Positions 16,801 to 26,035 of a DNA stretch of 64,000 bases are shown in pieces. The translations under genes and the position numbers were made by a program. This DNA is from an uncultured Clostridia bacterium (GTDB lineage: Bacteria; Bacillota; Clostridia; Oscillospirales; Ruminococcaceae): contig CANRLN010000001.1 of NCBI GenBank assembly GCA_947631445.1, forward strand, positions 62,001 to 126,000. Direction: 5' to 3'. Position 1 is the first letter of the stretch. The number at the start of each line of letters is the position of its first letter. The notes below the pieces were generated by a model that was not told the origin of the DNA, did not search any database, and saw only the letters and a list, made by a program, of their open reading frames with translations.

Positions 16801-16829
16801 ATTATAACATATTTTTTCAAATAGTACAA
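16801..16829 (-). promoter_or_regulatory. Candidate fabD promoter
   Basis: On the minus strand, -35 TTGTAC (16829-16824) and -10 TATAAT (16806-16801) are 17 bp apart. It faces the fabH promoter, so the two transcripts would overlap at their 5' ends for about 30 nt. Remaining bases of 16597-17014 are AT-rich with no gene. Confidence 0.55.
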
Positions 16830-17014
16830 TAGCAAATTAAAAAAATTTAAAATTTTTTATAAAATTTAAATTTTATAGCAAAACGTCTTAATATATTGTG
16901 CGGTAAAAAATCCACACTTTTTTCCATCTGCTGTAAGCTAAGAAAAAATAATAAAAACTTATATTTTAGGACTAAGGCTATAAGAACTTTAAAAATTGCG
17001 AGGAGGAATAATTT

Positions 17015-18013
17015 TTGAATAACAACGGAATAAAGGTTTTAGGAGTAGGGCATTTTGTCCCAGAACTTATTGCAACCAATGACGATTTTGCAAAAATCGT
17101 TGAAACCAACGATGAATGGATAACCCAGCGTACTGGAATTAAAACAAGACATATTACAAATGGTGAGCCTACATATTATCTTGGTGCTATGGCTGCCGAA
17201 AAGGCTATTGAAAATGCGGGAATAGGTAAAGATGAAATTGATTTGATTATTGCGGCAACCGTAACCCCAGACTTTTTTACACCGTCCACCGCCTGCCTTA
17301 TCGAAAGAGAACTTGGAATTAATGGCAAGCCTGCTTTTGATATTAACGCTGCCTGCACCGGTTTTGCTTATGCGGTGGATATGGCTAAGAATTATCTTTA
17401 TGGCAACCCTGAAATTAACAATGTTCTTGTGGTTGCAACCGAAGAACTTTCTAAATTTGTTGATTATACAGACCGTGCTTCCTGCATACTTTTTGGAGAT
17501 GGAGCGGGAGCGTTTGTAATCACAAGAGCAGAAACACCTTATGCAAGCTTTTTGGGTTCAGATGCAGAGAGTGCAGACAAGGTTGTTTCAAGAGCTTTGA
17601 AAAGCGAAAATGTTTTTAGAAAAAATACCGAAGATTACAACATGAATATGCCTGAAACTAAAAAGCATTATTTTGTTCAGGACGGAAGAGAAGTTTATAA
17701 GTTTGCTACTAAAACACTCCCGTTTGCCGTTAAAAATGCTTGCGACAAAGCAGGAATTTCTCCAGAAGATTTAAATGCTATTGTTCCTCATCAGGCTAAT
17801 GTTAGAATTATTGAAACGGCTGCTAAAAATCTTGGTCTTTCTATGGATAAGTTTGTTGTGTATATCGACCGTTACGGCAACACCTCGTCCGCTTCCATTC
17901 CCGTGGCTTTTGTTGACGCTGTAAATGACGGCAGAATTAAGCGTGGCGACAAGGTTTGTATTGTAGGCTTTGGCGGTGGTCTTACCTATGGTGCGGTTGT
18001 GTTTGAATATTAA
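17015..18013 (+). CDS. fabH: Beta-ketoacyl-ACP synthase III
   Basis: FabH starts fatty-acid synthesis by condensing an acyl-CoA primer with malonyl-ACP. The catalytic triad is visible: Cys114 in AACTGFAY, His in VPHQANVRII and Asn in YGNTSSASI. The 332 residues are full length. A TTG start follows AGGAGGA by 7 bases. It heads the fab/acc operon. Confidence 0.97.
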   Translation: MNNNGIKVLGVGHFVPELIATNDDFAKIVETNDEWITQRTGIKTRHITNGEPTYYLGAMAAEKAIENAGIGKDEIDLIIAATVTPDFFTPSTACLIERELGINGKPAFDINAACTGFAYAVDMAKNYLYGNPEINNVLVVATEELSKFVDYTDRASCILFGDGAGAFVITRAETPYASFLGSDAESADKVVSRALKSENVFRKNTEDYNMNMPETKKHYFVQDGREVYKFATKTLPFAVKNACDKAGISPEDLNAIVPHQANVRIIETAAKNLGLSMDKFVVYIDRYGNTSSASIPVAFVDAVNDGRIKRGDKVCIVGFGGGLTYGAVVFEY

Positions 18014-18032
18014 ACAAAGGAGATAAAAGAAA

Positions 18033-18968
18033 ATGACAACTTTAAAGACAGATATTACAGAACTTTTGGGAATTAAATATCCTATTTTTCAGGGCGGTAT
18101 GGCTTGGATTGCTGAAAGCACCCTTGCGGGGGCTGTTTCAAACGCTGGCGGTCTTGGTATAATTGCAGGTGGTTCTGCTCCTATTGATTATCTGAGTGAC
18201 CAGATTAGAAAATGCAAAGAAATTACAGACAAGCCTTTTGGTGTTAATATTATGCTTATGAGTCCTAACGCTGACGAACTTGCAAAGCTTGTTGTTGAAG
18301 AAGGTGTGCCGGTTGTTACAACCGGTGCAGGCAACCCAGGAAAATATATGGCTGCATGGAAAGAAGCAGGAATTAAGGTTATTCCGGTTGTTCCGTCGGT
18401 TGGTCTTGCAAAGAGAATGGAAAGAGCAGGGGCGGACGCTGTCATTGCTGAGGGTACAGAATCGGGCGGTCACATTGGTGAAAATACCACAATGTGCCTT
18501 GTTCCTCAGGTGGTTGATGCTGTTAGTATTCCTGTTATTGCAGCAGGCGGTATTGCTGACGGCAGAGGAATTGCAGCATCGTTTATGCTTGGTGCAAAGG
18601 GCGTTCAGGTTGGAACACGTTTTCTTGCTGCTGAAGAATGTCAAATTCACCCTACATATAAAAAACTGGTTGTTGATGCAAAGGATACTGATAGCGTTGT
18701 TACTGGTCGTTCGACTGGTCACCCTTGCAGAAATGTTAAAACAAAGTTTTCTAAAAAGCTTGCAAGCGGTGAGATGAACGGAACTATTACCCCAGATGAA
18801 TTTGAAGAAATTACACTTGGTTCGCTTAGAAAAGCCGTTCAGGACGGCAACCTTGAAGAGGGTTCTTTCCTTTGTGGTGCTATTGCAGGTATGGTAAACG
18901 AGGTTAAGCCTGCAAAAGAAATAGTAGAAGAAATGTTTGCACAGGCTGAACAGCTTTTAAATAAATAA
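18033..18968 (+). CDS. fabK: Enoyl-ACP reductase II (FMN-dependent)
   Basis: FabK reduces trans-2-enoyl-ACP in the last step of each elongation cycle, using FMN in a TIM barrel of the nitronate monooxygenase/2-nitropropane dioxygenase fold. The 311 residues show IFQGGMAWIAE, the SNAGGLGIIAGG flavin region, GTESGGHIG with the catalytic His, and IPVIAAGGIADGRG. No FabI-type gene is present, so this is the operon's enoyl reductase and predicts natural tolerance to triclosan. Confidence 0.95.
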   Translation: MTTLKTDITELLGIKYPIFQGGMAWIAESTLAGAVSNAGGLGIIAGGSAPIDYLSDQIRKCKEITDKPFGVNIMLMSPNADELAKLVVEEGVPVVTTGAGNPGKYMAAWKEAGIKVIPVVPSVGLAKRMERAGADAVIAEGTESGGHIGENTTMCLVPQVVDAVSIPVIAAGGIADGRGIAASFMLGAKGVQVGTRFLAAEECQIHPTYKKLVVDAKDTDSVVTGRSTGHPCRNVKTKFSKKLASGEMNGTITPDEFEEITLGSLRKAVQDGNLEEGSFLCGAIAGMVNEVKPAKEIVEEMFAQAEQLLNK

Positions 18969-18974
18969 TAAATT

Positions 18975-18989
18975 TTCCCACCGTGGGAA
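18975..18989. repeat. Short dispersed palindrome, minimal copy M
   Basis: TTCCCA-ccg-TGGGAA between fabK and fabG is the shortest recognisable member of the TTTCCCC palindrome family. No T-tract follows. Confidence 0.5.
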
Positions 18990-19031
18990 TATAATATAAA
19001 AATATGATTAAGCATTTAGGAGGATAAAAAA

Positions 19032-19766
19032 ATGGCTACTGCTTTAATTACAGGTTCGGCAAGAGGTATCGGGGCGGCTATTGCTCTTAGACTTGCAAGT
19101 GACGGTTACAACATTGCCCTTAACGATATTTCCGAGGCAATGTTTGAAAACAACGATATTATGGATAAAATCAAGGCTTTGGGCGTTGAATGTGAAAAGT
19201 TTATTTGTGATGTTTCAAACTATGAGCAGGTTGAGGCTACCGTTAAGGCGGTTAAAGAAAGATTTAAGACAATTGATGTGCTTGTAAACAATGCAGGCAT
19301 TACCCGTGATGGACTGCTTGCAAGAATGAGCGAAGAACAGTATGATACTGTTATTGCAGTAAACCAGAAAAGCGTTTTTAATATGTCAAAGTTTGTTGGA
19401 AATATTATGATGCGTCAGAAATCCGGCAGAATTATCAACCTTGCATCTGTTGCAGGACTTTATGGAAACCCCGGACAGATGAACTATTCTGCAACAAAAG
19501 CCGCTATTATCGGCATGACAAAAACGGTTGCTAAAGAACTTGGTTCAAGAGGCATTACCTGTAATGCGGTTGCTCCCGGATTTATTAAAACTCCAATGAC
19601 CGATAAGCTTACAGATGCACAGCGTGATGCAATGCTTGCACAGATTGCAATGAAAAGATATGGCGAAGTTGAGGAGATTGCAGGGGTTGTTTCTTTCCTT
19701 GCCTCAAAAGACGCAAGCTATGTTACAGGACAGGTTATTGAAATTTCCGGCGGACTTTCAATGTAG
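19032..19766 (+). CDS. fabG: 3-oxoacyl-ACP reductase
   Basis: FabG is the NADPH-dependent short-chain dehydrogenase that reduces 3-oxoacyl-ACP. The 244 residues have the TGSARGIG cofactor motif, NNAG (VNNAGITRDG), and catalytic Ser-Tyr-Lys (NLASVAG, YSATKAA). The C-terminal YVTGQVIEISGGLSM is typical. It lies 63 bp after fabK with AGGAGG before the start. Confidence 0.96.
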   Translation: MATALITGSARGIGAAIALRLASDGYNIALNDISEAMFENNDIMDKIKALGVECEKFICDVSNYEQVEATVKAVKERFKTIDVLVNNAGITRDGLLARMSEEQYDTVIAVNQKSVFNMSKFVGNIMMRQKSGRIINLASVAGLYGNPGQMNYSATKAAIIGMTKTVAKELGSRGITCNAVAPGFIKTPMTDKLTDAQRDAMLAQIAMKRYGEVEEIAGVVSFLASKDASYVTGQVIEISGGLSM

Positions 19767-19789
19767 GTTATTTTTAAGGGTTTTAAGTT

Positions 19790-20071
19790 ATGATATGCAA
19801 GGATATTCAAGAGGTTAGAGCGGGCATTGACAGAATTGACAATGAAATAATAAAGCTTATTGCTGAGCGTGGAGAATATGTTAAGCAAGCCTCAAAATTT
19901 AAAAAAGATGAACAGGGCGTTAAAGCTCCAGACCGTGTTGAGCAGGTTATTAAAGGCGTAAAGGAAAAGGCAGAAAAATATGGTGCTGACCCCGATATGT
20001 GTGAGGCTTTATATAGGGAAATGATTTCACGATTTACAGATGCAGAAATGCAGGAGTTTAAAAATAAATAA
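19790..20071 (+). CDS. Chorismate mutase (AroQ class) inside the fab operon
   Basis: This 93-residue all-helical protein matches monofunctional AroQ-type chorismate mutases, which convert chorismate to prephenate. It begins with the typical IQEVRAGIDRIDNEIIKLIAERGEYVKQASKFK, carrying the active-site Arg and Lys positions, and ends with LYREMISRF. Family assignment is good; a role in aromatic synthesis is inferred. It sits 23 bp after fabG and is followed by a 140-bp gap with hairpins before fabF, so it looks inserted in the operon. A related isochorismate-lyase-like activity cannot be excluded. Confidence 0.85.
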   Translation: MICKDIQEVRAGIDRIDNEIIKLIAERGEYVKQASKFKKDEQGVKAPDRVEQVIKGVKEKAEKYGADPDMCEALYREMISRFTDAEMQEFKNK

Positions 20072-20086
20072 AAAGGGAAGTCTTTT

Positions 20087-20150
20087 GTGTAGGGATTTTG
20101 TCCCATACATTGTAACTTAAGAGAATTAAAGGGTGTTGCCCCTTTCCCTC
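20087..20150. repeat. Two adjacent GC hairpins between chorismate mutase and fabF
   Basis: GTAGGGA-ttttg-TCCCATAC (about 20088-20108) and AAAGGG-tgttgc-CCCTTT (20128-20145) resemble the GTGGGGACTTCGTCCCCAC and GGGGCTTGCCC units seen at 59678-59780. They may be a second dispersed repeat family. No clear T-run is present, so read-through into fabF is possible. Confidence 0.55.
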
Positions 20151-20211
20151 GAATTTTTCCTACCTGAAAAAATATTTTAATATAAATAAACTAAAATAAG
20201 GAGAGTAATGT

Positions 20212-21444
20212 ATGAAAAGAGTGGTTATTACCGGAATGGGTACTGTAAACCCAAACGGTTTAAACGTTAATGAATTTTGGGAAAATATCAAGGCAAATAA
20301 ACTTGGTCTTTCTTTTGTTGACCAGTTTGATGTAACTGATTTTCCTGTTAAGGTCGTTGGTTCGGTAAAAGATTTTGATGTTACAAAATGTGGCATTGAG
20401 AAAAAAGAAGCAAAGAGAATGGACAGATTCACTCAAATGTCGGTTTATTCTGCTTTGCAGGCTCTTGAAGATTGTGGAAGTGACTTAAAAGATTTAGACC
20501 CATTCAGAGTTGGAACTATTGTTGGCGTTGGAATTGGTGGTCATAATCTTATGGCGGAAGAACACGCAAGATTTATGGCAAAACCCGACAAGGTTTCTGT
20601 TTTCTATATCCCTATGATGATTGCAAACATGGCAGCAGGTCAAATTGCAATGAAAACAGGCTTTAAAGGCGATAATTTCGCAACCGTTACCGCTTGTGCA
20701 TCGTCTACACACGCAATTGGTGAGGCTTTCAGAAAGATTAAAGATGGCTATCTTGATGCTTGTATTGCAGGCGGTGCGGAAGCTTGTATTTCAAGATTTA
20801 CCCTTACTGGATTTAACAATATGAAAGCACTTTCAAAGGCTGAAACTCTTGAAGAAGCTTCAACCCCATTTGATGCAAACCGTCAAGGCTTTGTTCTTGG
20901 TGAGGGTGCTGGTTGTCTTGTGCTTGAAGAACTTGAACACGCAAAGGCAAGAGGTGCTAAGATTTATGCGGAAATTGCTGGCTATGGTGCAACTACTGAC
21001 GCTTACCATATGACAAGCCCTTCTCCTACTGGAGAGGCAGCCTCTGTTGCTATGAAAAATGCTTACACAGAGGCAGGACTTAAGGCGGAAGATGTAAATT
21101 ATATCAACGCTCACGGAACTTCCACAGGTCTTAATGATAAATACGAAACAACCGCTATTAAACTTGCTCTTGGAGAGGCTGCAAACAAGGTTGTTGTCAA
21201 CTCTACAAAGAGTATGATTGGTCACCTCCTCGGCGGTGCAGGTGCAGTTGAGGCTATCGTTACAGCCTTGTCAATTAAAAATAATCTTGTTCATAAGACG
21301 CTTGGCTACAAGACACCAGACCCAGAGTGCGATTTGGATTATGCTGTTGATTCCAATCGTGAAATGACGGTTAATGCTGCTCTTTCCAATTCGCTTGGTT
21401 TTGGCGGACACAATGCTACAATCTGTCTTAAAAAGTATAACTAA
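20212..21444 (+). CDS. fabF: Beta-ketoacyl-ACP synthase II
   Basis: FabF elongates acyl-ACP by condensing it with malonyl-ACP. The 410 residues carry the Cys-His-His triad: VTACASSTHAIGEA, NAHGTSTGLND and IGHLLGGAGAVE. The Gly-rich end LGFGGHNATIC is typical. GGAGAG precedes the ATG. Length is standard. Confidence 0.97.
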   Translation: MKRVVITGMGTVNPNGLNVNEFWENIKANKLGLSFVDQFDVTDFPVKVVGSVKDFDVTKCGIEKKEAKRMDRFTQMSVYSALQALEDCGSDLKDLDPFRVGTIVGVGIGGHNLMAEEHARFMAKPDKVSVFYIPMMIANMAAGQIAMKTGFKGDNFATVTACASSTHAIGEAFRKIKDGYLDACIAGGAEACISRFTLTGFNNMKALSKAETLEEASTPFDANRQGFVLGEGAGCLVLEELEHAKARGAKIYAEIAGYGATTDAYHMTSPSPTGEAASVAMKNAYTEAGLKAEDVNYINAHGTSTGLNDKYETTAIKLALGEAANKVVVNSTKSMIGHLLGGAGAVEAIVTALSIKNNLVHKTLGYKTPDPECDLDYAVDSNREMTVNAALSNSLGFGGHNATICLKKYN

Positions 21445-21469
21445 GACATTCTGAAAGGTAACAAGAAAT

Positions 21470-21964
21470 ATGGAAAAGAATAACAAAAAAATTATGGGAA
21501 CATTTGATATTGATACGGTTGAAAAACTTGCAAAGATTGTAAATGAAAATTCTCTTTCGGAAATTACCCTTGACAACGACGGTGTAAAGGTTACAATCAA
21601 GGCAAAAATTCCTCCTGTAGCTCCCATGCCCCCCATTATGCCGTTGCCGAGTTTTGCTCCTGCTCCAAACGCTCCATCCGTTCCGGCTCAGCCAGTTGCA
21701 AACAATAACAATGCGGTTTCAGCAAGCAAGGGAACAGCGGTTAAAGCTCCTATTGTTGGAACTTTTTATGCGGCTGCTTCTCCAAATGCTAAGCCTTTTG
21801 TTTCAAAAGGTCAGCATATCAAAAAGGGCGATATAATTTATATTATTGAGTCTATGAAGGTTATGAATGAGGTTAAGAGCGAAGTTGACGGAGTTGTAAG
21901 TGAAATTTGCGTTTCCAACGGCGACCCCGTGGAATTTGACCAAACTGTAATGTATGTTGAATAA
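21470..21964 (+). CDS. accB: Biotin carboxyl carrier protein of acetyl-CoA carboxylase
   Basis: AccB carries biotin between the carboxylase and transferase halves of acetyl-CoA carboxylase. Residues 1-47 are the N-terminal domain, 48-88 a Pro/Ala-rich swinging linker, and 90-164 the biotinyl domain with ESMKVMNEV; Lys130 is the predicted biotinylation site. It lies between fabF and fabZ in the operon. Confidence 0.96.
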   Translation: MEKNNKKIMGTFDIDTVEKLAKIVNENSLSEITLDNDGVKVTIKAKIPPVAPMPPIMPLPSFAPAPNAPSVPAQPVANNNNAVSASKGTAVKAPIVGTFYAAASPNAKPFVSKGQHIKKGDIIYIIESMKVMNEVKSEVDGVVSEICVSNGDPVEFDQTVMYVE

Positions 21965-21989
21965 TAATTATTTTTATTGTTATTATTAA

Positions 21990-22020
21990 TTGTTTTCCCC
22001 GCCTACAGTGGGGAAAACAA
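21990..22020. repeat. Dispersed palindromic element, copy D (inverted orientation)
   Basis: TTGTTTTCCCC and GGGGAAAACAA form a perfect 11-bp stem around gcctacagt. Read on the minus strand, the flanks (AAAAATGTCTTTG before, AATTAATAATAACAATAAAAAT after) match copies A and B. It sits in the middle of an active operon, so it is unlikely to be a full terminator. Confidence 0.75.
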
Positions 22021-22077
22021 AGACATTTTTAGTATATTTTTTAAAAGTTAATTTTAAAAAATCGAAAGGAAATTTTT

Positions 22078-22509
22078 ATGGCAGTAGTATTAAACAAAGA
22101 GCAGATTATGGAAATTATTCCACACCGTGACCCATTTTTGCTTATTGATGAGGTAAACGAACTTGAGGTTGGAAAAAGGGTTGTTGCAACCAAATATATA
22201 AAGCAGGAAGATTTCTGGTTTAAGGGACATTTTCCCGAGTATCCTGTAACCCCCGGTGTGCTTATGGTGGAAATGCTTGCACAGGCAGGTGCGGTGGCAC
22301 TGCTTGCAATGCCCGAAAATAAAGGCAAAATAGGATTTTTCGGCGGTATTGACAAGTGCAAATTCCGTCAGCAGGTCGTTCCGGGCGACACACTTTTGCT
22401 TGAGGTTGAAATTATCAAGGTAAAAGGTCCAATTGGTGTTGGAAAAGCAGTTGCAACCGTAAACGGTAAAAAGGCTGTTTCGGCTGAAATTACCTTTGCA
22501 ATCAAGTAA
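22078..22509 (+). CDS. fabZ: 3-hydroxyacyl-ACP dehydratase
   Basis: FabZ dehydrates 3-hydroxyacyl-ACP to enoyl-ACP through a hot-dog fold. The 143 residues contain [14 protein letters not shown] with the catalytic His and [23 protein letters not shown] with the catalytic Glu. GAAAGG precedes the ATG. Full length. Confidence 0.97.
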   Translation: MAVVLNKEQIMEIIPHRDPFLLIDEVNELEVGKRVVATKYIKQEDFWFKGHFPEYPVTPGVLMVEMLAQAGAVALLAMPENKGKIGFFGGIDKCKFRQQVVPGDTLLLEVEIIKVKGPIGVGKAVATVNGKKAVSAEITFAIK

Positions 22510-22537
22510 AATTATATATATGAAAGGCAAAAAAAGA

Positions 22538-23878
22538 ATGTTTGACAAAGTACTTATCGCCAACCGTGGCGAAATTGCTGTTAGAATTATAAGGGCTTGC
22601 AGGGAGCTTGGCATTTCAACCGTTGCTGTTTATTCAACAGCCGATGCCGATTCACTTCATGCACAGATTGCCGATGAGTCAATCTGTATTGGCCCTGCAC
22701 TCAGCCGTGACAGCTATCTTAACATAAAATCAATTATTGCCGCTTGTGAACTTACAGGGGCTCAGGCGGTTCACCCCGGTTTTGGGTTTTTGTCTGAAAA
22801 TTCAACCTTTGCAAGAACCTGCCGTAAGTGCGGAATTACTTTTATCGGCCCTGACCCAGAAAGCATTGAAATGCTCGGCGATAAGGCAAATGCAAAGGAA
22901 TCTATGAAAAAAGCCGGAGTTCCTGTAATTCTTGGTTCTGACGGTGCTGTTGAAAGTCTTGATGACGCTAAAAAGCTTGCAAAAGAAATAGGTTACCCCG
23001 TTATGGTTAAAGCCTCGGCAGGCGGTGGTGGACGTGGAATAAGAATTATCCGTAAGGAAAGCGAACTTGAAGAACAAATTACAGCTGCAAAGGTGGAAGC
23101 TCTTGCCTGTTTTGCAAACGATGATATTTATATTGAAAAGTTTATCGAAAATCCAAAGCATATTGAAATTCAGATACTTGCGGATAATTACGGTAATGTA
23201 ATTCATCTTGGCGAACGTGATTGCTCCATGCAAAGGCGTAATCAAAAAGTCTTGGAAGAAACTCCGTCCCCGATTATGACAGAAAAGCTCAGAAAAAAAA
23301 TGGGCGAATCGGCAGTGCTTGCCGCCAAAACCTGTGGTTATAAAAATGCTGGAACTATTGAATTTTTGGTGGATAAAAACGGCGATTATTATTTTATGGA
23401 GATGAACACAAGAATACAGGTGGAACACCCAATAACCGAGGCAGTGACCGGAATAGATTTGGTTAAACAACAGATATTAATTGCAGCGGGTGAAAAACTT
23501 AGCATTAAGCAAAAAGACATTCACATGAACGGTCACGCTATCGAATGTAGAATTAATGCCGAAGACCCCGAAAACGATTTTAGACCATCTCCGGCAAAGA
23601 TAAAAACACTCCATATTCCCGGAGGTTTTGGGGTAAGGGTTGATACAGCAGTTTATCAAGACTACACAATTCCTCCCTATTACGATTCAATGATTGGAAA
23701 ACTTATTGTTCATGCAAACACCCGTGAAGAAGCTATTGCAAAAATGCAATGGGCATTGGCAGAGTTTATAGTTGAAGGTCCAGCAACAAATATAGATTTT
23801 CAGCTTAGACTGGTAAGAAACGAAGGATTTCTTGCGGGGGATTATGACAATGGCTTTCTTGGCAGGACAACTATATAA
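22538..23878 (+). CDS. accC: Biotin carboxylase subunit of acetyl-CoA carboxylase
   Basis: AccC uses ATP and bicarbonate to carboxylate biotin on AccB. The 446 residues open with [20 protein letters not shown], have the ATP-grasp Gly loop ([12 protein letters not shown]), the [16 protein letters not shown] motif and [17 protein letters not shown] lies about 10 bases before ATG 22538; an in-frame ATG at 22520 is an alternative that adds six residues. Confidence 0.96.
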   Translation: MFDKVLIANRGEIAVRIIRACRELGISTVAVYSTADADSLHAQIADESICIGPALSRDSYLNIKSIIAACELTGAQAVHPGFGFLSENSTFARTCRKCGITFIGPDPESIEMLGDKANAKESMKKAGVPVILGSDGAVESLDDAKKLAKEIGYPVMVKASAGGGGRGIRIIRKESELEEQITAAKVEALACFANDDIYIEKFIENPKHIEIQILADNYGNVIHLGERDCSMQRRNQKVLEETPSPIMTEKLRKKMGESAVLAAKTCGYKNAGTIEFLVDKNGDYYFMEMNTRIQVEHPITEAVTGIDLVKQQILIAAGEKLSIKQKDIHMNGHAIECRINAEDPENDFRPSPAKIKTLHIPGGFGVRVDTAVYQDYTIPPYYDSMIGKLIVHANTREEAIAKMQWALAEFIVEGPATNIDFQLRLVRNEGFLAGDYDNGFLGRTTI

Positions 23879-23910
23879 TTAACTATAACAAAAGGCAGGT
23901 TATAAAATAA

Positions 23911-24795
23911 ATGAAACAAAATATTTTTTCGGTTGTCCGCAACAGATTTAACAACGGTCATGATGTTAAGGACAAAAAAAATCAAAATATTCCAAAAGAT
24001 TTATTGTTTAAATGCACACGTTGTGGTTCAACCGTTTTTATGGACGAATTTGTTCACAACGGAAAAATTTGCCCAAAATGTAACTATCACGCAAGAATAG
24101 GAGCAAGAGAGCGAATTAATATTACTGTTGACAAGGGAAGTTTTATTGAATTTGATAAAGATATGATTGCGTCAAACCCTATTGATTTCCCTGATTATAG
24201 TGAAAAAACAAAAGGTTTAAGGGAAAAAACAGGTCTTAATGACGCTGTTGTTACTGGAGAGGCAAAAATTAGAAATGAAAGGATTGTCATTGGTGCTATG
24301 GATTCAAATTTTATGATGGCATCGATGGGAAGCGTTGTGGGCGAAAAAATCACAAGAGCATTTGAATTTGCCACAGAAAATAAATTGCCAATTGTTTTGT
24401 TTACGGCAGCAGGCGGGGCAAGAATGCAGGAGGGTACAATCTCTTTAATGCAGATGGCAAAAACAGCCGGTGCGGTTTCCAAACACAGTCAGGCGGGGCA
24501 ACTTTATATTACCGTTATGACCGACCCGACCACCGGTGGAGTTACTGCGTCTTTTGCATCGCTTGGGGATATTATTATTGCTGAACCTAAGGTTTTAATC
24601 GGTTTTGCGGGAAGACGAGTTATTGAAAGCACTATAAAGCAAAGACTTCCAGATGATTTCCAAACCGCTGAATTTTTGTATGAACATGGTTTTGTTGATA
24701 TGATTGTTGAAAGAAGTAAAATGAGAAGAACCCTTGCACATCTTATAAAACTTCACAAAAAAGGAAATTTGGAAGGGGTGACAGACAATGAGTGA
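23911..24795 (+). CDS. accD: Acetyl-CoA carboxylase carboxyltransferase subunit beta
   Basis: AccD with AccA moves CO2 from biotin to acetyl-CoA. The 294 residues contain an N-terminal zinc ribbon (CTRCG about residue 36, CPKCNYH about residue 55) and the crotonase-fold core with AAGGARMQEG and PTTGGVTASFA. The 3' end overlaps accA by 8 bp, consistent with stoichiometric production. Confidence 0.97.
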   Translation: MKQNIFSVVRNRFNNGHDVKDKKNQNIPKDLLFKCTRCGSTVFMDEFVHNGKICPKCNYHARIGARERINITVDKGSFIEFDKDMIASNPIDFPDYSEKTKGLREKTGLNDAVVTGEAKIRNERIVIGAMDSNFMMASMGSVVGEKITRAFEFATENKLPIVLFTAAGGARMQEGTISLMQMAKTAGAVSKHSQAGQLYITVMTDPTTGGVTASFASLGDIIIAEPKVLIGFAGRRVIESTIKQRLPDDFQTAEFLYEHGFVDMIVERSKMRRTLAHLIKLHKKGNLEGVTDNE

Positions 24796-25606
24796 CAATA
24801 TTACTACTGCTTGGGAAAAAATGCAGATAATAAGAAATAAAAATCGTCCTACTGCACTTGATTATATTCCAATGATTTTTGATGATTTTTTTGAAATGCA
24901 CGGTGATAGATATTATGGCGATGACCATGCTTTAATTGGTGGTATTGCTTATTTTCGTGGACTTCCCGTTACAATTATTGCACAGGTTAAAGGACACGAC
25001 CTTGCGGAAAATCAATACAGAAATTTTGCAATGCCTCACCCTGAGGGTTACAGAAAGGCTTTAAGACTTGCAAGACAGGCGGAAAAGTTTGGTCGCCCTA
25101 TAATTTGTTTTATTGACACCCCCGGGGCATTCTGCGGAGTTGAGGCAGAAGAAAGAGGGCAGGGCGAGGCAATAGCACGCTGTATTATGGAATTTATGAC
25201 TATAAAAACCCCTATTTTGTCTATTATTTTGGGCGAGGGCGGTTCTGGCGGAGCGTTGGCTCTTGGCGTGTGTGATGAACTGGCAATGCTTGAAAATGCT
25301 ATATATTCGGTAATTTCTCCCCGTGGTTGTGCAAGCATTTTGTGGAAGGACGCTTCAAAAGAGGAACAGGCTGCTAATCTTTTACATATTACAGCAGATG
25401 ATTTAATAAAAATGCAAATCTGTGATTATAAGATAGAAGAGGCTGAAAATGGGGCAAATACCGACCCACACTATACTGCGGAAAATATTTCAAAATTTAT
25501 TTTTAATAGTTTACAAAAAAATTTACAAAAAAGACTTGACGAATTGCTTGAATTACGCTATAATAAGTTTAGGAGAATCGGAGAGTTTGAAACTCAAGGT
25601 CTTTGA
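24788..25606 (+). CDS. accA: Acetyl-CoA carboxylase carboxyltransferase subunit alpha
   Basis: AccA pairs with AccD in the carboxyltransferase. The 272 residues show RPTALDYIPMIFDDF, the IDTPGAFCGVEAEERGQGEAIA core, GEGGSGGALALGV and the oxyanion region SPRGCASILWKD. Shorter than the Escherichia enzyme at the N-terminus but typical for Firmicutes. Confidence 0.97.
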   Translation: MSDNITTAWEKMQIIRNKNRPTALDYIPMIFDDFFEMHGDRYYGDDHALIGGIAYFRGLPVTIIAQVKGHDLAENQYRNFAMPHPEGYRKALRLARQAEKFGRPIICFIDTPGAFCGVEAEERGQGEAIARCIMEFMTIKTPILSIILGEGGSGGALALGVCDELAMLENAIYSVISPRGCASILWKDASKEEQAANLLHITADDLIKMQICDYKIEEAENGANTDPHYTAENISKFIFNSLQKNLQKRLDELLELRYNKFRRIGEFETQGL

Positions 25607-25688
25607 TTTTACTATATTGCCGGTTTCAATCTTGTTGAATGGTTGTTGTGCCGGTGAAAAAATAAAATATAAGGGAGGTTGACTCGAC

Positions 25689-25919
25689 ATGGTATTTGAA
25701 AAAGTACAGGATATTATCGTTGACCAGCTTGACGCTGATAAAGACGATGTAAAGCTTGACTCTTCAATCGTTGATGACCTTGGTGCGGATTCGCTTGACC
25801 TTGTGGACCTTGTAATGTCTATTGAGGAAGAATTTGACCTTGAAATTCCTGATGAAGCGGTTGAAAATATTAAGACTGTTGGCGACATAGTTAAGTATGT
25901 TGAAGCACACAAGGAATAA
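25689..25919 (+). CDS. acpP: Acyl carrier protein
   Basis: ACP carries growing acyl chains on a phosphopantetheine arm. The 76-residue acidic protein has the [12 protein letters not shown] motif; Ser35 is the predicted attachment site. It is last in the fab/acc operon and is followed by a terminator. Confidence 0.97.
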   Translation: MVFEKVQDIIVDQLDADKDDVKLDSSIVDDLGADSLDLVDLVMSIEEEFDLEIPDEAVENIKTVGDIVKYVEAHKE

Positions 25920-25939
25920 TTCCTTAAACCCATTATTAA

Positions 25940-25970
25940 GCGGAGGGCGAAAGCTCTTCGCTTTTTATTT
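25940..25970 (+). terminator. Terminator after acpP
   Basis: GCGGAGGGC-gaaa-GCTCTTCGC forms a 9-bp stem with two G-U pairs and a GAAA loop, followed by TTTTTATTT. It ends the fatty-acid operon. Confidence 0.88.
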
Positions 25971-26035
25971 TGTGAATAAAAATTTTTTTTCGGCAAATAA
26001 TAAATAAAAATAATTAGGTCGAAAGGAGAATTTTT

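Noticed and set aside
18138..18722. 194-codon minus-strand frame in fabK
   Set aside because: Antisense shadow rich in Cys, Asn and Ser; fabK is complete on the other strand.
22802..23470. 222-codon minus-strand frame inside accC
   Set aside because: Antisense shadow of a well-supported gene; Cys/Phe/His-rich product with no family motif.
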